This document shows positions 35,545 to 47,795 of a stretch of 64,000 nucleotides of DNA, piece by piece. The DNA is from Sipunculus nudus (lineage: Eukaryota > Annelida > Sipuncula > Golfingiida > Sipunculidae): the NCBI GenBank assembly GCA_026874595.1, contig CM049314.1, positions 62,351,300 to 62,415,299 of the forward strand, read 5' to 3'. The stretch's first letter is position 1. Each line of letters opens with the position of its first letter. A program made the position numbers and the translations under genes. Under the pieces are notes generated by a model. That model was not told the origin of the DNA and made no database searches. It worked only from the letters and a program-made list of their open reading frames with translations.

Positions 35545-38500
35545 TCAAGCGAAAAGGTAAAAGCCTATGAAGGCAGTATATAACCCGGATTCGCGGCTGA
35601 ACAGTCTGGACTCAGATGATGCGACAACTCTCAGTGTCTCGCCGGCGTGACATTGAATGATCATAGACCGGCTGATCATTGTGTAGCTTCCCGTAGTAAC
35701 ACGTTTAAGCTCCCCCTGCGGGAGAGACCCCTTCATGACTGTGAGCTGAAAAGATTCATATATTTCCATTATAAGTCCACACAAAGTATCCTTATCATTA
35801 AAAACTAGAACACACACAGAAAGCGCATGGCTCTGCTAAAATCTGAAATCTGATTCCTTTGTTTATACTCATCGAAACTAACATAATATCTCTACGAACC
35901 AACTTGAAATTGATATTAGACAAAATAAAGTTGAAATATTAACTAGGGTTCACCTGTGCAGGGTAATTGTAATCTGAGCATGCACTTATGTGTACATAAT
36001 ACAGGCCGGTGGACGAACAGTGTGCTTGGTTGTTAGCCCAGGCCCCTCCCTCGGTGACTTCAATATGGTCGAAGGTGACCAGAGGTTCAGCGCTTCCGTT
36101 GTGATTAGATGTACGATAAACCGCCCATGCCAGCTGTTCCTCACGCAGGGTACTATACAGGAAACCACTGAAGGTCGTTATGCAGGTGGAGTCTGAAAAG
36201 CCACCATGACTTGTACTCACAGTCACCCGGTCGTTTGCCTTCAGATGAAGCATAACAGATCTGCCGAAAGACTCTGAAACGTACGGCGAGCTTCGTGAAT
36301 GGTAAGCATGTAATACTGCATTCCCATTCACGTTCAGATATAAATAGCTATATGTTAGTGATGACGGAAATCCCACAGAAAAGCTGAAGAAGTATATTCC
36401 ACTTATAGGGACTAAGAACGTGTTGGTTCCAGTATTCCAAGAGTTTCCAACGTTGGCCCAAATCCGATTAAACGTGATCTGTGCTGCCGCATTGTTCGAT
36501 GTACGACAAACACCAAACCCAACCTGCACTCCCATTTCATTGGAGAGAGACACCATGCCCCAAGACGTCAGCCTCCCAATGGATGTGCTGACGAGGTTAG
36601 AACTGGAGCTCTTGATATGCAGTTCATCGTGTTGATTAAAGAAGGAGACAACATCCAGTCCAAGCGTGTTATCCCTGGCGCCGGTTCTTGCAGCTGCGTA
36701 AATTCTGGTCATCGTGGAGCCATCTTTTTGTAATCTGAAGTCGGTGGTTCCCCCTGCCCCTGGATGACCAGCGGATAGGGTGACCAGAAACAGTCCAAAT
36801 GACTCGATGGCAAGTCTCCATGTGTTTTGGTCCAGAGCATTACCCGTGTTTACGAATACGGCATTAAAGGCTAACGGGTCGTGGTTACCTGTCACATTAC
36901 CAGTGTTGGCAGCGAAAGACGCCTGATCTAAAATACATATACGAATATGTCATATATTGTATACATACTAAAATACACATACCAAGATTTCATATATTGT
37001 ATTCAACGTAAAATACACATCCGAATATGTGTTGTTTTATTTCTTTGACATACGTAAGCACACACAGTCCAGTCCAAATTTCTCCTAGAGTAGGAAAGCA
37101 AACTACAATTAAAGGTATAATTACTAATGCTTATAAGAAGATATTTCAGATATGTCGAATACATAATAACATTCATATTCGAGGATGTCATATATTGTAT
37201 ACTTAATACAATACACATCCAAATATATAAATATTGTATACATACTAGAATACACAGACGAAGTCATATAGTGTTTACATATGAAAATAAACATAATCAA
37301 ATATTTTATACAGCTATTTGATTATTGAAGAGATAGAGTCTGTTTGAGTGTTGACAGCCTGAATATTCCTTGTGTTTCGATTAAAATATAGAAAAGGCAA
37401 GTTATTCAATCATGTAGAAGTAAGATTAAACAGAAAAAATTATATCAGATTATATTTTGTACTTCCTATCATAAACTAACATGTATTGACGAATCATGGC
37501 GAAAGGAACGAAATTTTATTTTCAGGTTAATAAGAGACATGCCAACTTACCCACAGAGCCTGATACCGTCAGCACTGAAATTGTAAAATAATGTAAACAT
37601 AATAATATTTTGTCGTTTATGTACATGTCTGTCATAAGATTGTTTCTAACTGTCACTTGATACCTGAAATATTATAAATCATTACAATTTTTGTTATATA
37701 ATGATATGCACCGTTTAACTCATTCAGTATTTTTGTAGGGGTTTAATCAGGAATGCCTCTGATTATAAATCAAGGAGTTGCACAATTTCAAAATTAAAGC
37801 GGGTGCAAAAACAGTGATCGCCATGTCAGTCAGTCAATCTGTCGGGCCTTCTTTCCATCCGTCCGTCAGTGACGCTTTCTTTCGCGCACGATAACTAAAC
37901 TAAAACATGTTTGATCTTTCTCATTTTCACAGAGATTATTGGTATTTATGAGGACTCTATCCCTATTGAATAATAGACTTGTCAGAATTTCAATATGACC
38001 ACCAGAGTAAAATCGGTAATAATCACGCTCGATCTTTCTCATATTCACAGAGATCATTGGTACCTGTGAGGGCTCCAGGCCTATCCAATTACAGACCTAT
38101 CGGAATTCAAATATGGCCGCCAGAGCACAATCGGTGATTTTATATCGCGAGCAAAATCTCAACAAGATCATTCTTGATCTTTCTTATTTTCACAGAAGTT
38201 ATTGGTAACTATGAGGTCTCCTGACCTGTCGAGTTACAGACCTGCCGAGATTCCATTATGGCCGCCAGAATATAATCAGTGGTTTTTTTGCGCGCGAAAT
38301 CTCAGCAAGAACAAGCCTGGTTATTATTTTTATGCACAAGGATAATTTTGTATTTATGAGGACTCTACCCTATCGAATTACAGACTTGTCGGAATTTAAG
38401 TGTGGCCGCCAGAGTACAATCGGTGATGATGATGCTGGATCTTTCTCTTTTCCACAGGGATCATTGTTACTTATGAGGGCTCCAGACTTATCAAATTACT

Positions 38501-41500
38501 GACCTGTTGGAATTCCAATATGGTCGCCTCAGCAAAATCGGTAGATTTCTATTTCGCGCGATATCTCAACCAGATCATTCTTGATCTTTTCTTCAAAATC
38601 ACAGGGATCATTGGGGCCTATGACGGCTCCAGACCTGTAGAGTTACATACCTGTCAGAACTCCAGTATGGCTGCCAGAACACAATCCGTGATCTTCTTTT
38701 ACACGCAATATCACAACAAGAACATTCTTGGTATTTCTTTTATGCACAAGGATAATTTTTGCCTCTTAGAGCTCCAGACCTATAAAATTACAAACCTGTT
38801 GTAATTCCAGTGTGGCCGCCATGCAGACCACAATCGGTGAATTTCTATCGGTCGAGATATCTCAACAAGATCATGTTTGATCTTTCTCTAAGTCACAAGG
38901 ATAATTTTGGCCTATGAGGTCTCCGGACCTTTTAAATGTCAGACCTGTCGAAATTAAAGTGTGGATGCAATGCAGACCACAATCGGTGATTTCCTATCGC
39001 ACACGATATCTCAATAAGATCATGTTTGATCTTTCTCAAATTTACTGAGATCATTTTTGCCTATTAGGGCGAGATATCTCAATAAGATCTTGCTATTTCT
39101 CGAATTCCAGTGGGGAAGCCATGCAGACCACAATAAATGAATTTATATCTCGCGCGATATCTCAATTACAACTTTTGTGATCTTTCTCAAATTCACTTGT
39201 ATAATTTGGGCTTTTGAGGGCTTCGTACCTATTAAATTACAGCCCTGTCGCAATTCCAGTGTGGCCCCTATACAGACCACAATCGGTTATTTCCTATCGC
39301 GCGTGATATCTCAACAAGATCATGTTTGATTTTTCTCATATTCACAGGGATGATAAGTACCTATTAGGGCTCTAGACCTTTCGAAATACAGACCTGTCGA
39401 AATTCCAGTATGGCCGTCAGCCCAAAATCGGTGATTTTCAATCGCGCGCGATTTCTCAACTAGATCATGCCTGATCTTTCTTAAGGTAAAAGGGATAATT
39501 TAGGGCTATACGGCCCCGGACCTGTAGAATTACAGAGCTTCAGAGTGCTAATATGGCCGCCAGAGCAAATCCGTGAATTTCTTTCGCGCGTAATATCTTA
39601 ACAAGAACACGCTTGAACTTTCTCATATTCACAGGGATGATAAGTACCTATGAGGGCTCAAGACCTGTCGAATCACAGACCTGTCGTAATTCCAATATGG
39701 CTGCCAGAGCACATTTGCTGATTTACTTATGCGCGTGATATCTGAACAGAAAGATGTTTGATCTTTCTCAAATTCACAGTGATGATTGGTGCCTATAAGG
39801 ACCAAATTACAGACCCGCAGAAATACGATATGGGGGCTAGACCACAATAAGAGATATTATGTCGCACACATGTTTGATCTCAAATTCACAGGGATTACCA
39901 TTAGGATTTTTGTTCCCTCATGCACAAACCTGTTATTTTTTATCTATAAAATAAATTTTTTTACCCATATGTAAACTTTTCCAGCACTACAAGAAATGCG
40001 GGGCCCTCTAAGGACCGTTACCCTTCCAGATCTAGTATCAGTACCAATTGACTACTCTGGACTTAAGATTATGTTTTCGACATGGTGGTAATTGAATGTT
40101 ACTGGTAAATTGGCCAACAGTAGAAACATGGTAGAGCGCATATTCTGAGCTGTATATTTGTGTAAAACGTGCCTACGGAAAAACCCTAAAAAGAAAAACG
40201 GAAAGCATTGCTGCAGTATATACGCTACCACAACGTAGTTGAAATATATTCATCTTCTATCGGAGGGTAAAGTATGTGGTTTTGTACAACATAGACTCAG
40301 GCAACTGAGACTGATTGAATATAAACGCAATACACACACACACACAGAGTCGGCGTGGGTAGGAAACAACCAACCAGAAAAAATACCTTTGTTCATAATG
40401 CGAACGTGCATAAAATATAAATAGCACATATATAAAGAAAACCGGATAGAGCATAACTAAATATATGCCATAAAGGTTTAAACTCTATTCAATTGTAATG
40501 GATTTATTGTTATAAGGCATACGAACTCAATTTTGGATGAAAAAGAAAGAAAGTGCTGTGGCAGCACGTAGCTGTATAAATTCGATACAAAGACGATTGG
40601 TGCCTCGTCAAATGTTAGACACGTGCAGTGCAAATACTTCAAATACATCAATGTTACTCTATTGTGCCTGGAAAAACAGATGCCCTTGTACAGTTAAAAA
40701 AGGGCAAACCAATTTTAAAGGTGGGGTTCTCATTAAAGATTATTACTATGATCTAGATGCTGTTTCATCCCGAAACACGCTCTGCCCTAGGTTTACCGAG
40801 AAGGGGTATGTGAAGTGAACCACCAACATTTTTTTTGAAGATCCGAAATTATTGGAGTCAGCTTTGACTCATTCACTGGAATTTGTAATTCCATGTTTAT
40901 GTTTGTGTCTCATGATAATAACTCTTTGTCGAATTGATATGCTTCGGTCTCAGAATAGTGATACCACCAGAGTGTTCATGGATATTAAAGTACCTGAATT
41001 GACCAATAGGTTCAATTTTCAGTGGACCACAATGAGATAGACTGGCCAAGTCGATGAAATGGTTAAACATAATTCCTTTTAATATCAGAGCCATCAAACT
41101 AAATCTTGCTATGTCGCAACTCTTAGAACAGGTACTATCGCCTCGCGGCAAATTATAAAACTAAATTACGGCTCTCTGGCCGACTGTTTCATCGGCTGGT
41201 AAACTCAGTCGGTTATGGGATGGTCAGCGCCAAACATCACCATCTCGCTGAACTATGATCTTTTCCAGTAACGTCAGCAGTAATTGGCGTTTTTCTTTTT
41301 TTCAAAACCAACGTAGTTTATTCAGTTACCGCCAATAAATGCTTCCAGCTTGCTATTAATATTCAAATGTAATCAGTTTTAATATTTTTAGGGCCTCGCC
41401 TATGTTGAGTTCGTGAGACTCATAACTTTAACTCTCAGACTCGGTGTAACGGCTCATCAGACCACCGCTCTTCAAAGTGGGCCTGTTAAAAAAAATGTAA

Positions 41501-42971
41501 CAAACTCTGGCTCTGCCAGTCAGTGTGAGATAATCAGGTGTAGACTCCGACAAAAACAATAAAAATATGGTACATGTACCCGCTGGCTGAAACGTTTCAC
41601 GACTGTTTGCATGTTTGCAACTTAAAAGGGGCTAAGGGGATCAACACAAGAGTTCTCACAAATGCTACCAGCTTCTCCTGTCATCTTAGCAGAGGGGAAT
41701 TTACCTATCGTTACAAAATCATTGCGATAATGTCTACAAGGCATTACATTCGGCCACCGAAACGTAATGTTTGGACCGCTCATAGCAAAGATGCCATTCA
41801 CATGAGGCGTGACGGTCTGATATGCAGATATCAAGGATTCACCATACTGACTTTACAGGGCTTTGGTTATAAGAGGTGACATGGAATTACGTCTATCGGC
41901 TCATGGAATCACGTTTTATTTTAGGAATTTTAGTAGCAAACGTGAATAATAAAGCCCAGGCAGGGCTTACAACAATATTGTTCTTGACTCTTTACAGGAA
42001 ACTTAATTATATAGTATACTTTTTTGTGATTTAACAATTCTGTCTTCCCTTTCTTGGGGGAAAAGTAGTTTGTTGTCTGTCATTGGCGTCGTCTACGTGA
42101 TGTTGTTTGGTGAATACGTTTAAGTTTGAACCACTGCTCATAATTTTTCGAAAAATTCGATATAGGAATTGTTTTTACGAATACCTAAGGGGTAATTAGG
42201 GATAAAAAAGCAATGTGACCCTCATAGCTTTTGAGTACTACAGAGATTATACTCCTGTGATACACGGTTCTTTCACAACCAAGTACAAATTCGAAACCTG
42301 GTGACATTGGCTCTTAAATTTCAAATCATCAGAACTATAGCTCATCGTCTCCGGGGTTTTAACGTAAACGTGATAATGTTTGAAACAAAACATATAATTT
42401 ACACCGGTTGTCTCAACCAAGACGAAAACAGGTTATCTGTGATCTGCTTCATCAAATTTACAGAAATCTTGGATTTTCCATCTTTTGATAGTATGGTACT
42501 ATACATATTAGCCCCACCAATGTTTGCTCTTTGAGGTTGTCATTTGAAATAGTAGGTCTCATTCAAATCCATGGACAGTGCAAGAAGTAATTTAATTTCT
42601 GTGCATAATGGCTCGGTGCCACAATGTCACAGAATGAGCTGAGCATTACAGATATATGATTACGCATTAATTTTATAACAGTAATGTTTACCATTTTAAA
42701 ACTAATTATAGCCCTGAACGCTTTAAACTACACTTCAATTGTAATATATTTATTGTTATGAGGCATACGGACATTAGATTTTACAGACGGGACGTGCATC
42801 GGCACAAGATATCTGGCAGCACGAACCTGAAGGAATTGATACAGAGACAACCAAACCCCGTCAAATGCGGGACACGTGCTGTACAATTGCTTTGAATGCA
42901 ATAATGTTACTGTCTTGTCCCGAGAAAAATGGACTGCTCTCGTATAGAAAGAAAAGCTGCAAAACATATAC

Positions 42972-43051
<80 letters not shown>

Positions 43052-43574
43052 CCATGATCCAGACATTGTTCCACACCAACACACGTGGCACAAGGTTGAT
43101 CATGATTTGGCTGTGAAGTGACCCACAACTTTCTTTTTTTGAGAAATCGGAAAAAATCGGTGACAGCTTTAACATGATACACTCAAATTTGGGATTCATG
43201 TTAATGTTTGTGAATCATGGTAATTACCCTATGTCTAATTGATATGCTGATGTCTCAGGGTAATGATATCACGAAAGTGATGACGTTTATACTGTTGGAA
43301 TTTGCCTAGAGGTTCTGTTTTCAGCAACCCACAATATTATTATGATTCTCGGCTCTTTACAGGAAACTCTTGAGCTTTCAATCATAACACTTACACTGCT
43401 GTGTTCATACCATATACGTCATATTCTGAATGTTTTTTTAATACTAATAATTGCATTGTATTTGAAATAGTGCCTCTGCCTCGCTGAGTAAGTTGTCACA
43501 CTTGATGTGTTTTCGTAAATGCGTAGAAGTAAAAACTTACTTAAAACAAAGAGAGCTCCTCTGAAAAGAAACAT
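35545..43574 (-). CDS. Secreted protein with three tandem C1q-like domains, copy 1
   Basis: Coding exons, in order, are 43574-43541, 37574-37551, 36927-35954 and 35745-35545, all with AG/GT borders (donors TTAA/GTAAGT, GTGG/GTAAGT, CACAG/GTGAAC; acceptors ATTTCAG, TATTTTAG, TTTTCAG). Lengths 34+24+974+201 give 1233 nt, 410 residues. Residues 1-19 (MFLFRGALFVLMLTVSGSV) form a signal peptide. Domain 1 is about 20-150 and divergent. Domain 2 is about 154-278, a clear C1q jelly roll: VGFGVCRTSN, FNRIWANVGNSWNTGTNTF, GIYFFSFSV, SVMLHLKANDRV, TTFSGFLY. Domain 3 is about 285-410: LAWAVYRTSN, FDHIEVTEGGAWAN, STGLYYVHIS, ending TAFIGFYLFA. There is no collagen stalk. Family knowledge suggests an extracellular, multimerising pattern-recognition protein; ligand unknown. 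Exon 1 placement rests on phase and on its conservation in the paralogue. Confidence 0.85.
37551..37574 (-). other. 24-nt microexon of C1q copy 1
   Basis: Preceded by TTATTTTACAATTTCAG and followed by GTAAGTT. It enters two bases into a codon from exon 1 (A+TG, Met12), encodes LTVSGSV and leaves one base (G+AT, Asp20). Same length, phase and position as 52569-52592. An in-frame ATG at 37635 could instead make this the first exon, but that reading is not conserved in copy 2. Confidence 0.7.
37850..39915. repeat. ~147-bp satellite in C1q copy 1 intron
   Basis: About 14 degenerate units. Landmarks are TTTGATCTTTCTC, ATTCACAGGGAT(A/C)AT, a GACCTGTCGGAATT stretch, ATATGGCCGCCAGAGCACAA and TCGGTGATTT followed by CGCGCG(A/C)TATCTCAAC. 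Landmark positions include 37911, 38029, 38171, 38438, 38582, 38878, 39028, 39180, 39330, 39473, 39618 and 39760. It is absent from the equivalent intron of copy 2. Confidence 0.9.
40450..41160. repeat. Duplicated C1q 5' block, copy a
   Basis: Similar to 42720-43380 and more weakly to 53600-54180. Shared words are AATTGTAATGGATTTATTGT, AGGCATACG, CGTCAAATG, AAAACAGATGCCC-type, GTGAACCACCAAC and TCTAATTGATATGCT-type. It lies in intron 1 of copy 1. No exon-1 copy follows it. Confidence 0.65.
41161..42024. other. C1q copy 1 intron, no exon seen
   Basis: Contains a 101-codon open frame on the plus strand at 41574-41879 with no recognisable family; probably chance. Confidence 0.35.
42025..42700. 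repeat. Duplicated block, copy 1 of 3
   Basis: CGATTTAACAATT.TGTCTTCCCTCCCTTGGGG-type start, ATTCAAATCCATGGACAGTGCAA middle and GAGCTGAGCATTACAGATAT end. Related copies are 45300-46240 and 59720-60920. Confidence 0.7.
42720..43380. repeat. Duplicated C1q 5' block, copy b
   Basis: Second copy of 40450-41160, interrupted by a (TA)n tract at 42977-43049, and lying directly 3' (in gene sense) of exon 1. Confidence 0.65.
42977..43049. repeat. (TA)n microsatellite
   Basis: About 36 TA units within C1q copy 1 intron 1. The Tyr-Ile open frames across it are not genes. Confidence 0.95.
43541..43574 (-). other. Signal-peptide exon of C1q copy 1
   Basis: ATG at 43574 opens MFLFRGALFVL, and the donor TTTTAA/GTAAGT leaves one base of a codon. 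The paralogous exon at 54352-54385 differs by a few bases and keeps this ATG. Copy 2 has a further in-frame ATG ten codons upstream that reads ACA here, so the MFLF start is preferred. Confidence 0.65.
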
Positions 43575-44760
43575 GACCAGCCTTGTGCCTTGCAATGATG
43601 CTGTGAACAAAATGGCTGTGGGAATTGAACTGGTGAGTGACTTTTTGTTCCAGGTAACTTGTGATAACAACACACCTGGATTTTACCATAGATGACATGA
43701 AGGTGTGGTACCTGGTACGGCATGTAAAAGTAAATTTATTGTGTACGTGATGTTTTAGCTGTTAGGTTCGTTTATTTTTTAGGTGTCAAATTGTCTTCCT
43801 TCTAGTTGGTTTGGCATACTCCGAGATCAACAGGACTCGTAAAGAGTTTTTAAACAGCTTCCTTGCCTTTAATCACATTCAATCCATTTTTTCTTATCGT
43901 CCTGACATCAATCTATCCTTTATAGGTAGAACAATAAAAATATATGTAACCAGTCAAAGATCTTGCAAAATCTGAAAGCCCCCGCGACCCATTTCGGATC
44001 GCAATTGTAAACATCATCACAGATCAAGTCTTTCATGTAAGTGTACGAATTTCTTGCCACGTGCATAGCGTCCGAAAAAAGTAAAGATATCCTACTAAGA
44101 TTCTATATTTCATTTAAATTTCAGAAACAAAAATAAGCCAGCACCCCTCAATTCACAAAAAGCATTCCCAAACCTCGATAAAAACCCCGTAACCGGGTTT
44201 TTAAGTTAGTATATTAATATACATAAATATGTTATTTGTTGAGAGGTATTTCCTTTTATAATAAATGGATATGTCGATTCTTAGCTAATCGGAATTCAAA
44301 ATGTGAAAATTATCATGTGTCAACATTAATTGTTTCGTTATATTTTGTCTATAGGCCAATCAACCCTATATATAACAAATTCTGGCCCATAATGCTGACA
44401 GAATCCTTTTGATAAGATAAGAATGATATGTTTTGTTAAGACCCCTTGGATATCATTTCTTTTAATGACCGACATTTTAATGTCTTCGGATGGGCATGAC
44501 ATGTTGAAGTCAATAGGGTATTAACCTCGTGCTCCTTGGATTTAATTTAGGTTCCGAATTAGGATATCCAGTTTTGTTATAAATTATTATCTCATTCAGT
44601 TTTCCTTGTATCATTACTCCATTGTCAAAATCTGCTTTAAGCAGAAGATTAAAAATGTCTTTAAAAATACTACATACAAAATATAAATATATATAATATA
44701 TATATAATATAAACGATTGTATATCATATAAAATATGCTGCAATTGAGGGTTCAGTCTGT
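43575..44760. repeat. C1q 5' flank, duplicated at 54386-56720
   Basis: 43575-43750 matches 54386-54560 closely (GTGATAACAACACACCTGGA, ATGACATGAAGGTGTGGTAC) and again 55225-55385. 44280-44600 matches 56225-56710 (CATAATGCTGACAGAATCC, GGGCATGACATGTTG, TTATCTCATTCAGTTTTCC-type). This presumably includes the promoter, but no TATA box was assigned. Confidence 0.7.
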
Positions 44761-45299
44761 GATTTTTATCTAAACAGTAAAGGGTTGATTAAATTTACTA
44801 CTTTTTTATAACCAAGCAGTATGTGAACTTATTATCAGAATACCTCCAAAATTTTTCATGGGTGTTACCCTAAGCCTACACAAAATTTATTCAGAATCCG
44901 TTTAACTTTCTTGAATACATAAGCAACAGACCAAATAATGAAACATAGGCGATAAAAAAATAATTGGAGAGGGAAGGCAGAACATATACATCTTATGGTG
45001 TTGAAATTTGTGAAATCAGATTTGTACCAATGACGGTATTCTTTGTGACCTTTTCAGCGAAAATTTTCTAAAGTTTCCCATTCATTTCCCCCCCCCCCCC
45101 CGACCTTTTATACAATGTAAGTGGTGAACTTCAAAGCACATTACCCAGTAGTACTCAGTCGTCTGTGCAGTTAACCGGATGTACTTCTGGCCATTATTTC
45201 CCGTTCACATTAACACAAGCTTTACTCTAGTCTAGGTTCGTGCAGCAGCATCATATTTAAGTCAGTCGGGGGGGGGGGGGGGTGCTGCAAAAAATTATA
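44761..45299. other. Intergenic, homopolymers only
   Basis: A C run at about 45089 and a G run at about 45268; no gene. Confidence 0.4.
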
Positions 45300-46240
45300 C
45301 ACTGCCTCGTACACTTGATTAACATAGCCCACATTGAGAGGTCTTTACAGAACCATCCACTTTCAGCAATTAAGACCTATTTCTACAGTACCGGATGACC
45401 TAGCTGCGCCTGGAAAGTTTTACGCAGATAATATACACCTGCCATTACCCATAAGTACATATTGCTTGGCTCGTGCAATTTGTTCTCATAGTGAGCCGAG
45501 TGGCTGTTACAGATATCGTAATGGGCTGTCTGGCTTGTTTATGAACTAACATAAAAAAATTCTATTAATTATGATACTTGTGTTGCGATTTAACAATTAT
45601 GTCTTCCCTCCCTTGGGAAATATTTTTTGTCTGTTATCTTCGTCCCATGTGTGTTTCCTTTGTAAAATGATTTCATAAATATGATATCATTTGAATTATT
45701 TATATCAAAATCTTTGACGAGTTCGAACCAAAAAGAAGTCTTGAATTTTCTTTCTTTTGAAAACATTGTTCTATAAATGTTTGCCCATCCATGTTTGCCT
45801 ATTGGGATCATTTGCAATGAAAGATCTCATTCAAATCCATGGAGAGTGCAATAATTTGAAATTTCTGAGCTTCATTGCTTGGTTTTACAATGTCTTAGAA
45901 ATGAGCTGAGCATTACAGATATATGATAAAGCATTCGTAACCTGAAATCAATTTTCAATTTTGTCAGGCCTTTCAATCCATTTTTATTTTTTGCATTTAT
46001 TTTTTATCATTGACCAATACAATAACAAAGATTTTGATATAATGGTTTACATTAAAGAGCCCAGCAAATTAAAAAATATGTTAATTGTGTGACTTTTGTA
46101 AAATGAATGGGTTCAGTTCTGTCGCTTAACTAGTGGTGATCCTTGTCAGGGAATTCAAAAGATTTTGCTGTATCCAATACATAGAAGATATCTGTCATAG
46201 GACATAACTAATTATGTGCCAAACAACGCAATGGCTTTAT
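45300..46240. repeat. Duplicated block, copy 2 of 3
   Basis: Matches 59720-60920 over most of its length: GAGAGGTCTTTACAG, ACAGTACCGGATGACCTAG, CAGATAATATACACCTG, GGGCTGTCTGGCTTGTTTAT, the CTTCCCTCCCTTGGG segment, CATTCAAATCCATGGAGAG and GTGACTTTTGTAAAATGA-type end. It shows that the duplication reaches beyond the genes. Confidence 0.75.
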
Positions 46241-46827
46241 ATGACTATCATGACAATACTGTGAGGTAGGTGAAGGAGAGATTAAATAGACAAGACCATG
46301 TTCAAAATCGAATTAAAGATAATAAGCAAACTGTTCTATACCATATCCATTAACTTAATTAACGAGTCAACTAAATATTCTCCTCGTACCATTATGAAAC
46401 CAATATAAAAAAAACCGATAAATGATTGTCATAATTTTATAAATAACATGGCTTAGGTATTTATTAGTAAAATATGGAAGGTTTGGCGATTTAAATGTTG
46501 TATGGTAATTTGATAGTTTGAATGTTGTACTTGAGTAAAGTCATTGAAGTGTTATGTTTTGGTATCACATCCATTGAACGGAAGCACTTAATCTGTTGAG
46601 ACCTTGATTTAATTACAGCCTTGTTCAGGAAATCGTGGATCACCCAGGAACATATAACGTAACACTGGGCTATTACGAGTCACTTTCTGTCATTTAAAAT
46701 CAGGCTAATTTTGCTTTGTATTTATGAAACATTTCTTTATTTTTCTCGGAATTGAGCATCTACATTGTTTTGAATATAAGTAAACCTGTTTATTTTAATT
46801 TTATTAAAATTTATTTGTAGCTATTTT
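46241..46827. other. Intergenic, nothing recognised
   Basis: AT-rich, no open frame of note. Confidence 0.3.
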
Positions 46828-47075
46828 AGAACTGCAAAAACCAATATTTCTCATATCAGAACTACAAAAACCAATATTTCTCATATCAGAACTGCAAAAA
46901 CCAATATTTCTCATATCAGAACTGCAAAACCAATATTTCTCATAACAGAACTGCAAAAACCAATATTTTTCATATCAGAACTGCAAAAACCAATATTTCT
47001 CATATCAGAACTGCAAAAACCAATATTTCTCATATCAGAACTGCAAAAACCAATATTTTTCATATCAGAATTACA
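46828..47075 (+). repeat. 30-bp minisatellite
   Basis: About eight near-identical units of AACTGCAAAAACCAATATTT plus CTCATATCAG. The units differ by single bases, suggesting recent expansion. The DMKNIGFCSS-type frame on the other strand follows from the period being a multiple of three. Confidence 0.95.
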
Positions 47076-47456
47076 AAAAAAGAGCTTTATATATAGTGAT
47101 TGCTTTTTACATTTGATAGCCATTGTGTAATCCTTATAAATAAAAAGTTACCTTCTCCGTTATATTGCGTTCTTGAATGTGACACTTTCAACGATTTTTA
47201 GCAGTTTTATGGAGGATTCTTTAACAATAAACCGTTAAAGGCAAATATCTAGCTAATAATTATTTAGGGACAAATGCTCAAAAGTTAACCAGAAGCATTG
47301 CAACAACACATTTTTCGAATTTTCCAAATTCTGTGTTGGAAAATACGTATAACTTTTCTCAAGGGGAGACACATTTCTCGGAAAACACTGAATTAGGTGT
47401 ATGATTTAAGATGTGACATGATAATACAGTTGTTCACGTGGCGTCACACTAATTCG
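47076..47456. other. Intergenic, nothing recognised
   Basis: No gene or repeat identified. Confidence 0.3.
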
Positions 47457-47628
47457 CCGCAAAAGAGTGTAATGAGTCTGGACCCGCCCAGTTTTTAGCC
47501 ATCGCACCTTTTTTGAAGGGTTTCAGGCCAAGTTTTGCAGCCGTAACCCTCTTACCGTTTTTCTGACCTGTGGACCATTTCTTATTGGTCTTTCTGGGCT
47601 GGATAACTCCTTTTCCAAAATGAAATGT
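47457..47628 (-). pseudogene. Possible coding remnant, unknown
   Basis: One minus-strand frame stays open from about 47622 to a TAG near 47457 and reads like a basic protein (GKGVIQPRKTNKKWSTGQKN, GKRVTAAKLGLKPFKKG). Its Lys/Arg/Gly-rich, low-Ile composition contrasts with the AT-rich surroundings. It abuts a (TA)n tract and has no start or splice partner that I can see. Family not recognised; it may be a transposon piece. Confidence 0.25.
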
Positions 47629-47629
47629 C

Positions 47630-47633
<4 letters not shown>

Positions 47634-47685
<52 letters not shown>

Positions 47686-47705
47686 AATATATATATATAT
47701 TTATA

Positions 47706-47737
<32 letters not shown>

Positions 47738-47742
47738 TATAT

Positions 47743-47792
<50 letters not shown>
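47634..47792. repeat. Compound (TA)n/(GA)n microsatellite
   Basis: TA runs from 47634 to about 47742, then GA repeats to about 47792. Confidence 0.95.

Positions 47793-47795
<3 letters not shown>

Noticed and set aside
35990-36635. Plus-strand open frames opposite the C1q body exon
   Set aside because: Antisense shadows of a well supported C1q reading; the same shadow appears at 51396 in copy 2.
37551-37635. ATG at 37635 as the start of C1q copy 1
   Set aside because: It would give a plausible hydrophobic leader, but copy 2 has a one-base indel in that stretch and a different frame, whereas the upstream MFLF exon is conserved in both. Kept only as an alternative.
37850-39915. CRISPR or coding array
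   Set aside because: Whole units are repeated with no spacers, and stops occur in all frames; it is an intronic satellite.
41574-41879. 101-codon open frame in C1q intron 1
   Set aside because: Not preserved in the duplicated copies and no recognisable motif.
46911-47123. Repetitive NIGFCSSDM protein on the minus strand
   Set aside because: Translation of the 30-bp minisatellite without gene context.
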